From positions 37,884 to 101,883 of the forward strand of contig JACRJC010000039.1 in the NCBI GenBank assembly GCA_016215555.1: 64,000 nucleotides of DNA, read 5' to 3'. The translations under genes and the position numbers were made by a program. The notes beneath the pieces were generated by a model, which was given only the letters and a program-made list of their open reading frames with translations, was not told the DNA's origin and did not search any database. Of the stretch, positions 15,593 through 26,700 are shown piece after piece. The DNA is from Rhodospirillales bacterium (GTDB taxonomy: Bacteria > Pseudomonadota > Alphaproteobacteria > Rhodospirillales > WMHbin7). Each line of letters starts with the position of its first letter. Within the stretch, counting starts at the first letter, position 1.

Positions 15593-18500
15593 ATGACGGA
15601 CCCGGTGCAATTTGTTCAGGTCAAGGATCCCAAGGGCAACCCGACGCCGCTTTACGAAATGGGGCAGACCGGATCGGTGGGCTGGGCGGGCTATCTCGTC
15701 ACCGCGCAGGTGACGCTGCCCGACAGCATCGGCATCACGGATTCACTGAACGGCAGCTACAACGGAGCCTACATCTTCTGCGTCTCGCGCCCGTCCGTGC
15801 TGGACAGCGACCCGGCCGGTTTTGTGCAGCTCTTGAACATCTACATCAAGAACAGCATTTCCGCAAACCGCGCCCTCTTCTGGCTGCAAAGTGCCACCGC
15901 GCCCTATTTCGGCGCATTTGCCAATTACGGCTTCCAGTTCGGCCCCAGCTTCAGCGGCTGGGTCGTCAACACCAACCTGAACGCCTGGATGGGCGCCAAC
16001 CTGTCCTTTAACGTCAACGCGTCTCTTGTCATCACCGCCGACGAGACCAACGCGCAACTGGTGCTCAGCTATCCGAGTTCGACGAATCCCCTGATCAACC
16101 TGCAGACCCAGCAGCAGGCGACGACGGTCGTTACCGCCAACGACGTGACGATGCAGCTGCCGTTGACGGGAACCAGCACCGGCTGCGCCATCTTCAATGC
16201 CACGCTGGCGACCAACACGCTTTTCGCGCCGCCGCCACAGGGGCTGTTGCAGGGCTTGCACTACGCCTACAACGCCAACGGCGCCGACCAGTCCCTTTTT
16301 TATCCGGTATTCGCCAGCAGCATGCCGTCCAGTCTGCAGGCACAGCTGTGCATCGACCCGAGCGATCCGGTCAACAGCCAGATCGCCACCGCCGCCCTGG
16401 CCTCGGGCTGCCTGCGCAGCGGCATCGTGCTTCAGGAAGGGCCTCAACTGGCCAGCGGCTACGCGCTTCAGCAGGGCAACGCGGTCACGCTGACGCCCGT
16501 GGGTGCCAACGCCGCCGACGTGACGCCGCCGCCGCAAGCCGGCGGTTTCGCGTTCGCTTCCGCCTCTCCGATGGCCGCCGGAGCGGGAACCTGGACCGTC
16601 TACCTGGCTCCGGCGGGAACCTATGGCGTGTCGGCCGCCACCGTCGGCGCCGGAAAGCCTCTGAGCCTACTGGGCGGCCTGTTCGGATCTGAAGGCATCG
16701 GATTCTCCAGCCATGCGCCGGGGGCCGACAACAGCCTTTTATGCTTCATGCCGTCGCAACCGGCCTATGCGCCGGTCTTTCCCTACCAACCGGCCAGTCT
16801 CCAGCAATCGGGCAGCGGCAACCTGTCGCCCCGTCTCTCGGCCAAATACCAGACCGCCTGGGCCACCCTGCTGAATTCGGGTACGGCGAAAACGCTCTAT
16901 CAGGCGCAGCCGGAAGGCAGCCCGCTTTTCGGCGTGGGAACGGGGAACGGCGGCACGAAGGCCGCCAGGGCAAAAAGCCCCAAAACCAGCAAACCCGCCA
17001 AACCGGCCTTGGCCAGCGCTTCGCCGCCCATTTTGCAGTCGATGCCGCCTTTCTTGGGCTTCACCGGCAGCAGCGTGGCGCCGTTTCCGCTGATCCCCTA
17101 TGGCTTAACACAGACCAACGCGCAGACCTCCCAGACGCTGAAGGATTATGAAAGCCAGATCATCGTTCCCACCCGCAAGCAGATCATCTCCTCGCAGGCG
17201 GTGCGGGCCAGGCAGGCGCGCAACCTGGCCCGCAAGAAGGTGGCGATGCTGGGGGCGAGTGCGGTTACGGCGCAATATTCCACCTCACCGCAGGGCTTCC
17301 TGATCGCCAGCGACAGCCAGAGCGGAGCGTACCAGAATGTGCTGCTTGGCCAATCTGGCGACGGCGCGGGTGGCTATCTGCCCTTCTCCTTCGCCCAGCC
17401 GGTTTCCGAACCTTTGGAATCGGCCCTGCAGACCAACCAGCTTTTCCTGTCAGCGGTTGATCCCACCAATCTCAGCAGCTTCAACAACACGGCGAAGATC
17501 GCCGGATGGACCTTCAGCGCGCCGGTGGGACAGGGGGTGACGCCGACCAGCTACGCCAACGTGATGATCCTAAAGTTCTGCAGCGGCTTGCTGCTCGACC
17601 GGGTCAAGAATCCCAATCTGTGGACATCGCCCGAGGATTTCTCGCTGGCTCCCGGCACTTCGGCGAGCGCCGCCTCGATCGCTTATGCCGGCCTGGCGCA
17701 GTGGCTGCAAGCCTACATCGAAGACGCCATCGCCAAGTCGGAAAGCAAGCTGCCCTCGGCGCACTACTACAAGAACTTCGCCAGTCTGGCGCAGGATCCC
17801 GGCTGGAAGGGAGTGATCGTGTTGAACGCCAGCCTGTCCTTTAAGGATCTGCCTGCCGAGATCGCGGGGCTGGCGGCCGGGATCGACTTCTCGCAGTTCA
17901 CCGCCCACCATTTCGGCTTCACGGTCAGCCGCGTGCTGGCCGACCCCACGGCAGCGCAGCCACTTTACATGGACGGGGAATCAAGTTTCTTCGGCCTGAT
18001 TGACTACGAGCTGCCGTCCTACGCGCAGAACCTGGCCAACGGCGTCGATCCCAACGTGCCGGTGGCGGTGGCGGTCAACGGCGACTTCCAGTTCACCGTG
18101 CTGTTGCTGCAGGCCCTGTTCGTCAATTCGCGGCTCGCCGATTTCCAAAGCCGGGTGCAGTTGTCGGTGGCTTCGCTGTTCAGTTCCGCCGTAACCAGCG
18201 CCGTCAGCAACGCGGTGCCGGGTATCAGCAACGGCTCCTTGATGCCGGCCAACGCCATCGTGTTGACCGGCAGCTATGTCGCGCAAAGCGGCAACGGCTC
18301 GAATGCAGGCTCGTACGTCTTCCAGCAGGACCAGACGACCGTCTTCCCGCTTAACAGCAACGCCCTGCAAGCGGTGGCCTTCAACCACGTGCAGTTCAAC
18401 ACCCTCTCCAGCGACAGCACGACGACGGCGTCGCGTTTCCTGGTCTGGGGCGCGTTCGATTTCGTCTCCCTGCTGGCCAACGACGGCAGCGACTTCGATG

Positions 18501-19279
18501 TGCTGTCCTTTGGCAGCGCGCCGGGTACGCCCAAACTGCAATTAGGGGCGGGGCTGGCCTTCTCGAATTACAGCATCACGCTGAGTTCGCCCAACGCCAC
18601 CCCCAACGTGCAGAGTTTCGCCGTCACGACCTCGAACATCAGTTACGACCTGACTTCCAGTTCGTTGCGCGGCGGCAGCCTGTTCGGCAATTTCGGACTG
18701 CAGATGAAGAACTTCATCACTGCCGGGCCCGGCGAGACGCCGGCCAATTATGGTTTCCTGCCGGTATCTTCGTCGCTCAACCTGTCGATGTTGGACGATC
18801 CCTGGCAGGGCGTGGTCTACCGCGTGACCATGGGTGGGCCGGGCGCCCTGGCCTCGACCGCGGGCTTCGAATCCGACCTATTGCTGGCCTGGTCGGCGAA
18901 GGCCACCGCCAATTCGAAACAGAACGCCGTCTTCATTGGCCTCAGCCTGCCCGGCGCCAGCCCGGGCGCCAAGCTGTTCAGTCTGCAAGGCGTGTTTAAA
19001 GTGTCGGTGGGTTCGATCTCGCTGATCCGCCAATTGGTCAGTGGCAGCACGAAATACGGCTATTGCCTCAAACTCGACGACATCGGGATCAAAATCCTGG
19101 GCATCGCCAAGCTGCCGCCCGACGCCACTATCCAATTCTTCCTGTTTGGCGATCCCAACAATACCGGCAGCCTGGGCTGGTACGCCGCCTGGGCGGCCCA
19201 GAACAGCAACAGCCAAACATTAACCCGGCTTCCGCCGCCCCCGGCGCACCGTTTGTCTGGCCCGGGAGGCGCTTCATGA
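15593..19279 (+). CDS. 1228-aa beta-rich giant hypothetical protein
   Basis: Unrecognised. It has no signal peptide and begins MTDPVQFVQVKDPKGNP. Composition is dominated by Ser, Ala, Leu, Thr, Asn and Gln with alternating hydrophobics, suggesting stacked beta structure. Basic linkers appear at about 455-475 (KAARAKSPKTSKPAKPA) and 526-553 (TRKQ...RARQARNLARKK), perhaps boundaries or processing sites. The last roughly 100 residues (LKLDDIGIKILGIAKLPPDA, then FFLFGDPNNTGSLGWYAAW) are distinctive and resemble, from memory, the end of large DUF6603-type proteins; this is unverified. It abuts the anchored protein upstream, and its TGA overlaps the ATG of the EEP gene (4 bp), so all three are one transcriptional unit. 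Confidence 0.7.
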   Translation: MTDPVQFVQVKDPKGNPTPLYEMGQTGSVGWAGYLVTAQVTLPDSIGITDSLNGSYNGAYIFCVSRPSVLDSDPAGFVQLLNIYIKNSISANRALFWLQSATAPYFGAFANYGFQFGPSFSGWVVNTNLNAWMGANLSFNVNASLVITADETNAQLVLSYPSSTNPLINLQTQQQATTVVTANDVTMQLPLTGTSTGCAIFNATLATNTLFAPPPQGLLQGLHYAYNANGADQSLFYPVFASSMPSSLQAQLCIDPSDPVNSQIATAALASGCLRSGIVLQEGPQLASGYALQQGNAVTLTPVGANAADVTPPPQAGGFAFASASPMAAGAGTWTVYLAPAGTYGVSAATVGAGKPLSLLGGLFGSEGIGFSSHAPGADNSLLCFMPSQPAYAPVFPYQPASLQQSGSGNLSPRLSAKYQTAWATLLNSGTAKTLYQAQPEGSPLFGVGTGNGGTKAARAKSPKTSKPAKPALASASPPILQSMPPFLGFTGSSVAPFPLIPYGLTQTNAQTSQTLKDYESQIIVPTRKQIISSQAVRARQARNLARKKVAMLGASAVTAQYSTSPQGFLIASDSQSGAYQNVLLGQSGDGAGGYLPFSFAQPVSEPLESALQTNQLFLSAVDPTNLSSFNNTAKIAGWTFSAPVGQGVTPTSYANVMILKFCSGLLLDRVKNPNLWTSPEDFSLAPGTSASAASIAYAGLAQWLQAYIEDAIAKSESKLPSAHYYKNFASLAQDPGWKGVIVLNASLSFKDLPAEIAGLAAGIDFSQFTAHHFGFTVSRVLADPTAAQPLYMDGESSFFGLIDYELPSYAQNLANGVDPNVPVAVAVNGDFQFTVLLLQALFVNSRLADFQSRVQLSVASLFSSAVTSAVSNAVPGISNGSLMPANAIVLTGSYVAQSGNGSNAGSYVFQQDQTTVFPLNSNALQAVAFNHVQFNTLSSDSTTTASRFLVWGAFDFVSLLANDGSDFDVLSFGSAPGTPKLQLGAGLAFSNYSITLSSPNATPNVQSFAVTTSNISYDLTSSSLRGGSLFGNFGLQMKNFITAGPGETPANYGFLPVSSSLNLSMLDDPWQGVVYRVTMGGPGALASTAGFESDLLLAWSAKATANSKQNAVFIGLSLPGASPGAKLFSLQGVFKVSVGSISLIRQLVSGSTKYGYCLKLDDIGIKILGIAKLPPDATIQFFLFGDPNNTGSLGWYAAWAAQNSNSQTLTRLPPPPAHRLSGPGGAS

Positions 19280-20733
19280 CCCGCGTGCTGTTTTGGAACC
19301 TCAACAAGTTCGGCATCAACAAGGTCGATGATCCCAGCTTCAACGTAACCCCTGGACATGGCGGGCTGCAAGACGACGAGGCTAGCCATATGCGGCGTGG
19401 CGTGGTAGCGCGGGTTCTCGATGCTGCGGATGCCGACATCGTTATCTTCTTCGAAGTCAGTTCGGGTGATTCAGCGCCCAATATGCTGGCCACCAACACC
19501 GGGGGCATGGAAGGGCTGATCTACATGCTGGGTCGGCTAAGGGCCGCCGATGGCGCCGCCGGATGGCGCCTGGTGCCGCCCTTGCGGGTTGGAACGGCGC
19601 GGCGCAGCGAAACCGTCGGCGTCTTTTACCGGGGCAATCTGGCGGGTGGCGACGAACTTTTCTTCACCGGCCCCAACGGCTGGGTCGGCGGCTGGGGCGG
19701 CGCGTCAAGGGCGCCTGGCCTCGGCGTTGTCTTCAACGCTTATCCGAATGTCGGCATAGGCAACCCGGACATGCGCGACTTCCTGAAAATGCCGGGCGTG
19801 GTGACCCGCAATGTTCCAGCCGGGGCGCAGCACAATGGCGGCTTGGCCGAAGATAGATTAGCTGCCCGCGTCAACTTCCTGCCGTCGCCCGCCTATCCTT
19901 ATGCTTTGACCCCCGCCGGTTTCGTCGACTACGGTCCCTACCGCCAGCCTTACATGGCGACCTTTACGCGGGCCGACGGCATGGGGGCCGTGCAACGCGA
20001 GTTGTCGATCTTCGTCGTGCATCCGCCGCCGCAGGGGGGGCTGCCCGCACAGTACATGACCTTTTTGACCTATCTGTTTGACGTGGTGGCCCCCCTTGGC
20101 GGCAACGAAACGCGTGTCATCGGCGGCGACTTCAACCAGAACCTGCTCAATCCGGCCACCGGGGCCAATGCCGGGGTCTACAACCTCCTCAACAATCCGC
20201 CGAACTATGTCTACCAGCCGCTGCTGACCTCGCCCGGCGCTCCGGGCGGCGTAGCCCTGCCGGCCTTCAAGGGCTATTTCGCCACCCATATCCGTGAAGA
20301 CGGCAATCTGCGGGTGAATTCCCGTTTCCTTTGGTCGGGCGGCGGAGTGAACTCGCCTTATCCCGGTTATGGTTATATCGGCAGCAACATGGTGGCCGAT
20401 TTCGAGTCCATCGACAACATCCTGGTCTGGCCGCTAGCGGGGGGTGGCGCTTACGACACCACCGTCATGAACACCATCACCGGCGTTCCTTTCAACAGAG
20501 TCGTTCCGGCGCCGGGCGGCGCTCCACAAGGCGGACCGCTGCCGGCCAATCTGGTTTCGCAGATGACCGATCCCGTCAACTGGGTGATCCCCCTTGCCGG
20601 CGCGCCAATTCCCCCGGCACCCAACGCGCCACTCACGCCCAACGTCTGGGATCGCCGCAACCTGATCGGCTGGGCCAATTATGGGCATCTCAGAAGCACC
20701 AGCGACCATTTTGCCATTGTTGCAAACATCTAG
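19276..20733 (+). CDS. DNase I-like endonuclease/exonuclease/phosphatase (EEP) protein
   Basis: A 485-aa metal-dependent phosphohydrolase. The start is taken at the ATG that overlaps the previous stop (ATGA), giving MTRVLFWNLNKFG, the usual N-terminal EEP strand with Asn. Glu60 lies in VIFFEVSSGD (the catalytic Glu position). RSETVGVFYRG is the conserved RxxxxVxY-like strand, VIGGDFNQN near residue 285 carries the Asp and Asn pair, and TSDHFAIVANI near 478 carries the terminal Asp-His. All five EEP motifs are intact, so it is probably active on DNA, RNA, nucleotides or phospholipids. Long Gly/Pro/Asn-rich loops make it about 200 aa longer than minimal EEP enzymes. It has no signal peptide. 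It sits between two giant beta-rich proteins. Confidence 0.8.
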   Translation: MTRVLFWNLNKFGINKVDDPSFNVTPGHGGLQDDEASHMRRGVVARVLDAADADIVIFFEVSSGDSAPNMLATNTGGMEGLIYMLGRLRAADGAAGWRLVPPLRVGTARRSETVGVFYRGNLAGGDELFFTGPNGWVGGWGGASRAPGLGVVFNAYPNVGIGNPDMRDFLKMPGVVTRNVPAGAQHNGGLAEDRLAARVNFLPSPAYPYALTPAGFVDYGPYRQPYMATFTRADGMGAVQRELSIFVVHPPPQGGLPAQYMTFLTYLFDVVAPLGGNETRVIGGDFNQNLLNPATGANAGVYNLLNNPPNYVYQPLLTSPGAPGGVALPAFKGYFATHIREDGNLRVNSRFLWSGGGVNSPYPGYGYIGSNMVADFESIDNILVWPLAGGGAYDTTVMNTITGVPFNRVVPAPGGAPQGGPLPANLVSQMTDPVNWVIPLAGAPIPPAPNAPLTPNVWDRRNLIGWANYGHLRSTSDHFAIVANI

Positions 20734-20778
20734 CTGCGGTCTGGACACGGATCGCGAGGGGAATGAGGAGACTGGGTC

Positions 20779-23700
20779 GTGAGCGCAATCGACAACCTGC
20801 AACAAGCCGTCAAGTCCGCCGCCGGAACCGGCCCCTTCGCCCTGGACGCCGCCTTCCTCACCAAGGGGTTGAACGACGGCTCGGTCACGGTTCCGACCGA
20901 TTACGACAAGGATATCTTGGCCACCTTCCAACTGGCGACGGTCGATGATTTTACCGTCACGGTGGATCCCTCCAACGTCGGCGCGGTGTCGAATGACAGC
21001 TTCACCGTCACCAACGCCACGGCGCCGTTCCCGGGCGCCAGCGCGCCGATATCGGTTTCGGCCAGCCTGGTCTTCGCGCTCGACGGCACGAATTTGGTGG
21101 TGCAGGTCGCCAGCGCGCCCAGCAAATGGACCTGGACCGATTCCTTTCAGTTCATGAACGGCTGGCCGTTCAACCAACTGACGCCGCTTGCTCCGCTGAT
21201 GGTCTTCTCGACCGCTGGAGGCGTCTATCCCTGGGGCCAAGCCAGCGATGGCTTGCAGGTTACGGGCGGTCCCTATCTGAACGTTGCGGTCACCGTTCAG
21301 ATGCCTGCCTCGGCGCAAACGGTGGTTTCCCTCTTCCCTGGTCTTTCTGTGCAGACGGGGCAGAACCTGTCGCTGCTGGGCGCTTTGGACATGTCGGCCT
21401 ACAACGTCACCGACGAGACGAAGCAGGCAGTCCTGATCCCGCCCGGCAGCCTGTCGGCACTGCTGCAACGCGGCCAGTTCGAGGTTTTCTACCTCAATGT
21501 CGCCAATCCCAGCCTGACGCTTTTCGTTCCTGCGCCATCGGGCGACGCCGACGACACCTCCGGCCAGGCGGCCAGCTTCACTATGTCGGCGCTGCTAAGC
21601 GTCGGCTCGACGCCCGTCGAACAGTCGCCCTACGTGCTGAACGTCATGCTGTCGCCGTCCTCGATCGGCGGATCGAACCAATATGCCATCGGGCTGACCG
21701 CCACCGGCGCCAGCCAGCCGCTGACGCCCGATTCCATCGCCGCCCTGGTCGGCGGCTCGGGCAGTTATTTCACCGGTGTGCCTGCGGTCCTCCAGCAGTT
21801 CCTGGCTGATGTGGGACTGCTGGGCCTGTCGCTGTCGGGCCGCATCTCGCCGCCTTTGGTCGATCAGGTCGCCGTGCGGATCGGCAACTGGCAACCGATG
21901 AGCTGGACTCCGATTCCCATCGCGCCGCCCAGCCTGAACTTCACCATGACCGCCTTCAGCCTCAACTGGGCGATGCGCGATCCGCTGCTGAGCACGCGTT
22001 CGCAAACCTTTCAGTTCCAGACACAGTTCACCCTGGCGCCTGCCATCTTCAAGGGGCCGAACGGGCAGGGCGACGGCGTCTTCACGGTCGAGTTCGATTC
22101 CGGGTTCAACTTCTACGCCAGCTTCGCGGGCACGGCGAGCCTTGCCGACTTCCTGTCGACCTTGAGCGGCGGTTTGGTTTCCCTGCCGCCCTCGATTTCC
22201 GCCAGCCTGTCCGATATCGCGCTCTCCGTCAACGGTGGCGGCAAGAGCTTCAATTTCAGCAGCCAATTCGATCTGTCGCTGTCCTTTCTCACGATCAGCA
22301 ATTATCCCATCTTGTCGGTGTCCAACGGCACGATCAGCATCGGCGCCAGCACGCCGACCGACAGCTCGTCGAGCGGCGCCTCCTCGGCCTGGCAGAGCAG
22401 CGTCGGCGGCCAGTTGAGCGTCGGTCCCTACCAGACCCTGGTGACGCTGAGCTATGACGGAACGGTTTCACCTTCCTTGTGGACGCTGGACGCCTCGCTG
22501 TCGCAGCCCTTGTCGGTCAACGACCTGATTGTCCAGTTCTTCTCGGCGGGCGGCAGCTACAGCTTCCCCGATTTCCTGCCAGGCCAGCTGACCATCGAAA
22601 CCTTCGCCGTGGCGGCCAAGATTCCCTCGGGCTCGTCGGGCAAGAGCAGCTACATCATCGACGTCGAGTTCCTGTGGGCCTTCAGCCTGGGCGACCAACT
22701 GATCAGCGACCTCGATTCCATCATCCACCTGGCCTATGACGGCAGCGCCTTCTCGGGTTCAGTGCTGTCGAAATGGACCTATCCGGCGATCAATCTCGAG
22801 CTCGACCTCGGCTACAAATTCGACGCCCAAGGCAACCAGACGCTTTCCCTGACCTGGGAAGGCTTCACGGCCGCTTACACCAGCGCCGACAAGGAGATCG
22901 CCTTTACGCTCAAGGGCTGGACCGTCGGCTCGCTCCTGCAGGCCCTGGTGCGCACGCTGGGCAACCCGTATTTCACGCTCGACTCGCCTTGGGACTTGTT
23001 GAACCAGATCTCGCTGGATGGCCTGTGGGTCAAGGTGTCGCTGCAGGACGGCGTCACAAACCGCCTGTCGGCGGGTTACGAGCTTTCAAGCCCCATCGAC
23101 CTCGGCTTCGTCAAGATCACAGGGCTTAAGTTCCTGCGCACCACGCAGGGCAAAGTGACGCTGCAGATCGAAGGCTCGTCGGTGTTGGACCTCGGCGGCC
23201 TGATGCAGCCTGGCGGCCAGGACGTCACCCAGATGCCGCCGGTGCCCGGACGCGGCGATGACTATTTCAAGGTCTACCTGTTGGTGCTGGGCCAGCGCAT
23301 CGGTATCACCGGCTCGGCCAGCTTCGATTCCACCAAGGCGGTGATCGACGCCTTGTCGAGCATGCCATCGACTGACGGCGACACCAACCCGGTTAACCCC
23401 GATCCCAACAAGCAGCCCGACGGCCTGCCTTACTACAACCAGGCCAACAACTGGCTGATCGCCGGTCATATGGGCTTTCTGCAGGTTGCCGGCGCTTGGA
23501 CCGTCGATGCCATGGTCGTCTTCAACGATCCTAACCTCTATGGGCTGCGCCTGGCGCTGGCGGGCACCAAGGCAGGCGGACTGGCGGGTCTGCAGATCGA
23601 CATCCTCTACAAGAAGATCACCGACGACATCGGGCTCTTCCAGATCGACTACACGTTCCCGGACAGCATCAGAAACCTTAATTTCGGCGCCGTTTCGGTG

Positions 23701-26700
23701 ACGTTGCCGCAGATATCCGTCGAGATCTACACCAACGGCGATTTCCTGATCGACATCGGCTTCCCCTACAATAACGACTTCAGCCGATCCTTCGCGCTTT
23801 ACGCCATTATTTCGGGCGTGCCGGTGATGGGGGCGGGCGGATTCTATTTCGGCAAGCTGAGCGCTTCGACAGCGACCATGGTGCCGCCCACCAACAAGGG
23901 CACCTTTGACCCGGTGATCACCTTCGGCGTCGGCTTGGAGATCGGGCTAGGCTACAAATTCTCGGAAGGGCCGCTGTCGGCCAGCTTCTCGCTGACGGTG
24001 TTCGGCATCGTCGAGGGCGTGATCGCCGCCTGGCATCCCTATCCGTCGTCGTTCCTGTTGCCGGGAGCCGGGACCGCCCTGGCCGTCACCGGCTCGCGCA
24101 GCCTGACGGCGCAAGGCGACGGCAGCATGCAAGACCAGTATTACTTCAAGCTGACAGGCACCATCGGCGTCATCGGCATCCTGGCCGGCAAGGTGGATTT
24201 CGCCATCATCCAGGCTTCGGTCAACGTCACAATCATCCTGTCGCTGCAGATCACCTACGAATCCTACCGCGAGATTCCCGTCACCGCCTCGGCCTATGTC
24301 AGCGTCAAGGTGTCGGTGAAGATCGACCTCGGTCTGTTCTCGTTCAGCATCTCCTTCTCCTTCTCGATGACCGTGACGGCGTCGTTCTCCATCGGCAGCA
24401 ACCAAACGGCGCCGTGGGACAGCGTCGGCAATCAGGCGGTGAGCGGTCTGCTCTATTCGGCACACCATGCGCGCCGGGCCCGCGTGGCGGCCCTGGCCGC
24501 CGCCGTCCGCCCGGCGCCGAAGTTGGTTTTGCGCGCCGCCAACACCAAGCCGCAACTCAACCTTCTGATGGCGCCGCAATTTACCGTGCTGGCGCCCCGG
24601 GGGGCCAGCGCCTACAGCCAGCAGCAGGGCGCCTTCGTCTTCCTGATGGCGATGGACGCCCCCACCGCTGGAAGCGGCGGATCGGGCAACACCTCGTTCG
24701 ACCTTTTGTGCGCCGACTTCTTCACGTGGCTGGTCGATGCCATGAGCGGAACCAGCGGCAGCACCGTCGATCTGGCGGCGGCTTCCGGCCAGACGATCAG
24801 CACCGACCAGCTCGAAGCCTGGATCGCCGCCCTGGCCGACAACGCCAACCCGCCGCTCACCATCACGGCTCTGCTGGGCTTCCTGGCCTCTAACGTCGTC
24901 TTGAACATCGAGACGCCCGCCTACGCCACCAGCTCGGGCGACGTGGCGAAGTTCAAGGCCGGTTCGACCATCTTCCCGATGTTCGATGGCCTGTCGCTGA
25001 CCGTTCCCAATCCTTCGGGCGGCGGAACCAAGGGGATCGACCTCGCAAGCTACGCCACCTGCGACGACACCTACCGCGCCGCCGTCGCGGCCCTGTTTGC
25101 CCAGGTGGAAGCCAGCATCGAGCAGGAAAACAACCTCGGCGGCAGCAAGAGCAGGGCGAGGGCGGCCAACGCCAGCCCTGCCGAATCCATGGCCGCCATG
25201 ATCTTCGTCGATTACTTCACCATGATCGGCCGCCAGCTTTTGCAGGCGGCGCAAAACCTGCTGGCCTCCTTCGCCTGGCCGCTAAAGACCACCGACAGCA
25301 TCTCCACCATCCTGGTGACTGTCAACAATGTCGCACCCAACGACCTCAGCGTCGGCGACGTCGCCACGCCCAACCAAAAGCATTTGTTGACCCCCGGGAT
25401 CGTTCTCACCACGCCGGTGCTGGGCGCCACCGTCCAGAACGGCGACACGATGACCGCCATCGCGGCGCGTTTCAGCGATCCAGCCGCCAGCAACAAGCGC
25501 TGGCAGACCACGGTCTCTGGCCTGATCACCGCCAACTGGCAGTCCCGCATCATCCGTGCGGGCGAGACCGTCAGCACCTACACGACGGCGCCCGGCGACA
25601 GCTTCCAGAGCATCGGCGCGGCACTCGGCATGACGGCCGACCAACTGGCGCAACTGCCCGCCATCGCCAGTTCGGCCACACTGCTGATTTCCGCCGAGCC
25701 GGTGTCGGTGGCCCCCATCTCCTACACCACCGTCGGTACGGACTCGCTTTACAGCGTCGCGGCCCAGTTTGCCGCCACGGTGCTGGACTTGGCCACCGCC
25801 AGCCAGGGCGTGACCGGCCTGTTCTCGGTCAACGACCAGGAAGGGTTGCTGACCCTGTCCAACATGCAGGCCTGGACGGTATCCCAGCTGTGGGACGCCA
25901 TCACCGACACCGACCAAGTCGCCCAGACCGCCGGCATGGTGTCGCGCTTCCTGATGTATGGTCTTAACCTGCCGGTCAGTTCGGGGCTGTCGTTGTCGCC
26001 CCAGTTTCTCTTCCCAAGCACACAGAGTTCCTACGGCCTCTACCAGCTCATCGGCCAGGAGTTCCCGACCGCGGCGCCCGCCAGCCTTGCAAACTTCCCG
26101 GTCACGATGTCGGCAGCGGCGACGTCGAACAATGTCAGCCTCGGCTTCGTGCAGTTCAACGGCGCATCCGGCAGTTCGGCGTCGCTCGACCTCTCCACGG
26201 CCTACAACAACCTCAGCAAGGTGCTGGCTTGGGCGCAGGGCGGCAACTTCCAGCCGTCACCCGGATTCACTTGCGTACCTCCGGCGCTGCTGCAGCCCAA
26301 GGCGGTGGCGACCGCTAACTTCACCTATTGGGTGACGTCGGACATGGCCGCCCTGCAGGCGATCACCGACCGTCCAAACTCGTCGCCGACCAACCAGCCT
26401 CAGGCGACCTTGTGGCCACTGCCCTCCAGCGTGCTCGCACTGACGGCGGCCCGCCAGGCCAGCCTGGACGCGCTGTTCGGCTCGCTGCCGGGTGAGATTC
26501 CACTGCTGCCGCAATTCCAGCCTCAGAAGGGCCAGACCTCACCCGCCAGCAACCAGACCGATTACGCCGACCTCGCAAACTGGGCCTGGGTGACGCGGAT
26601 CGATTTCACCATAAAACGGCTGCCATTGTCCGGCGCGTCCTCGGGCGGGGCGGGGGACACGCCCAACGGCCCGGCCAACGCGCCGTCGCTGCCCAACGTC

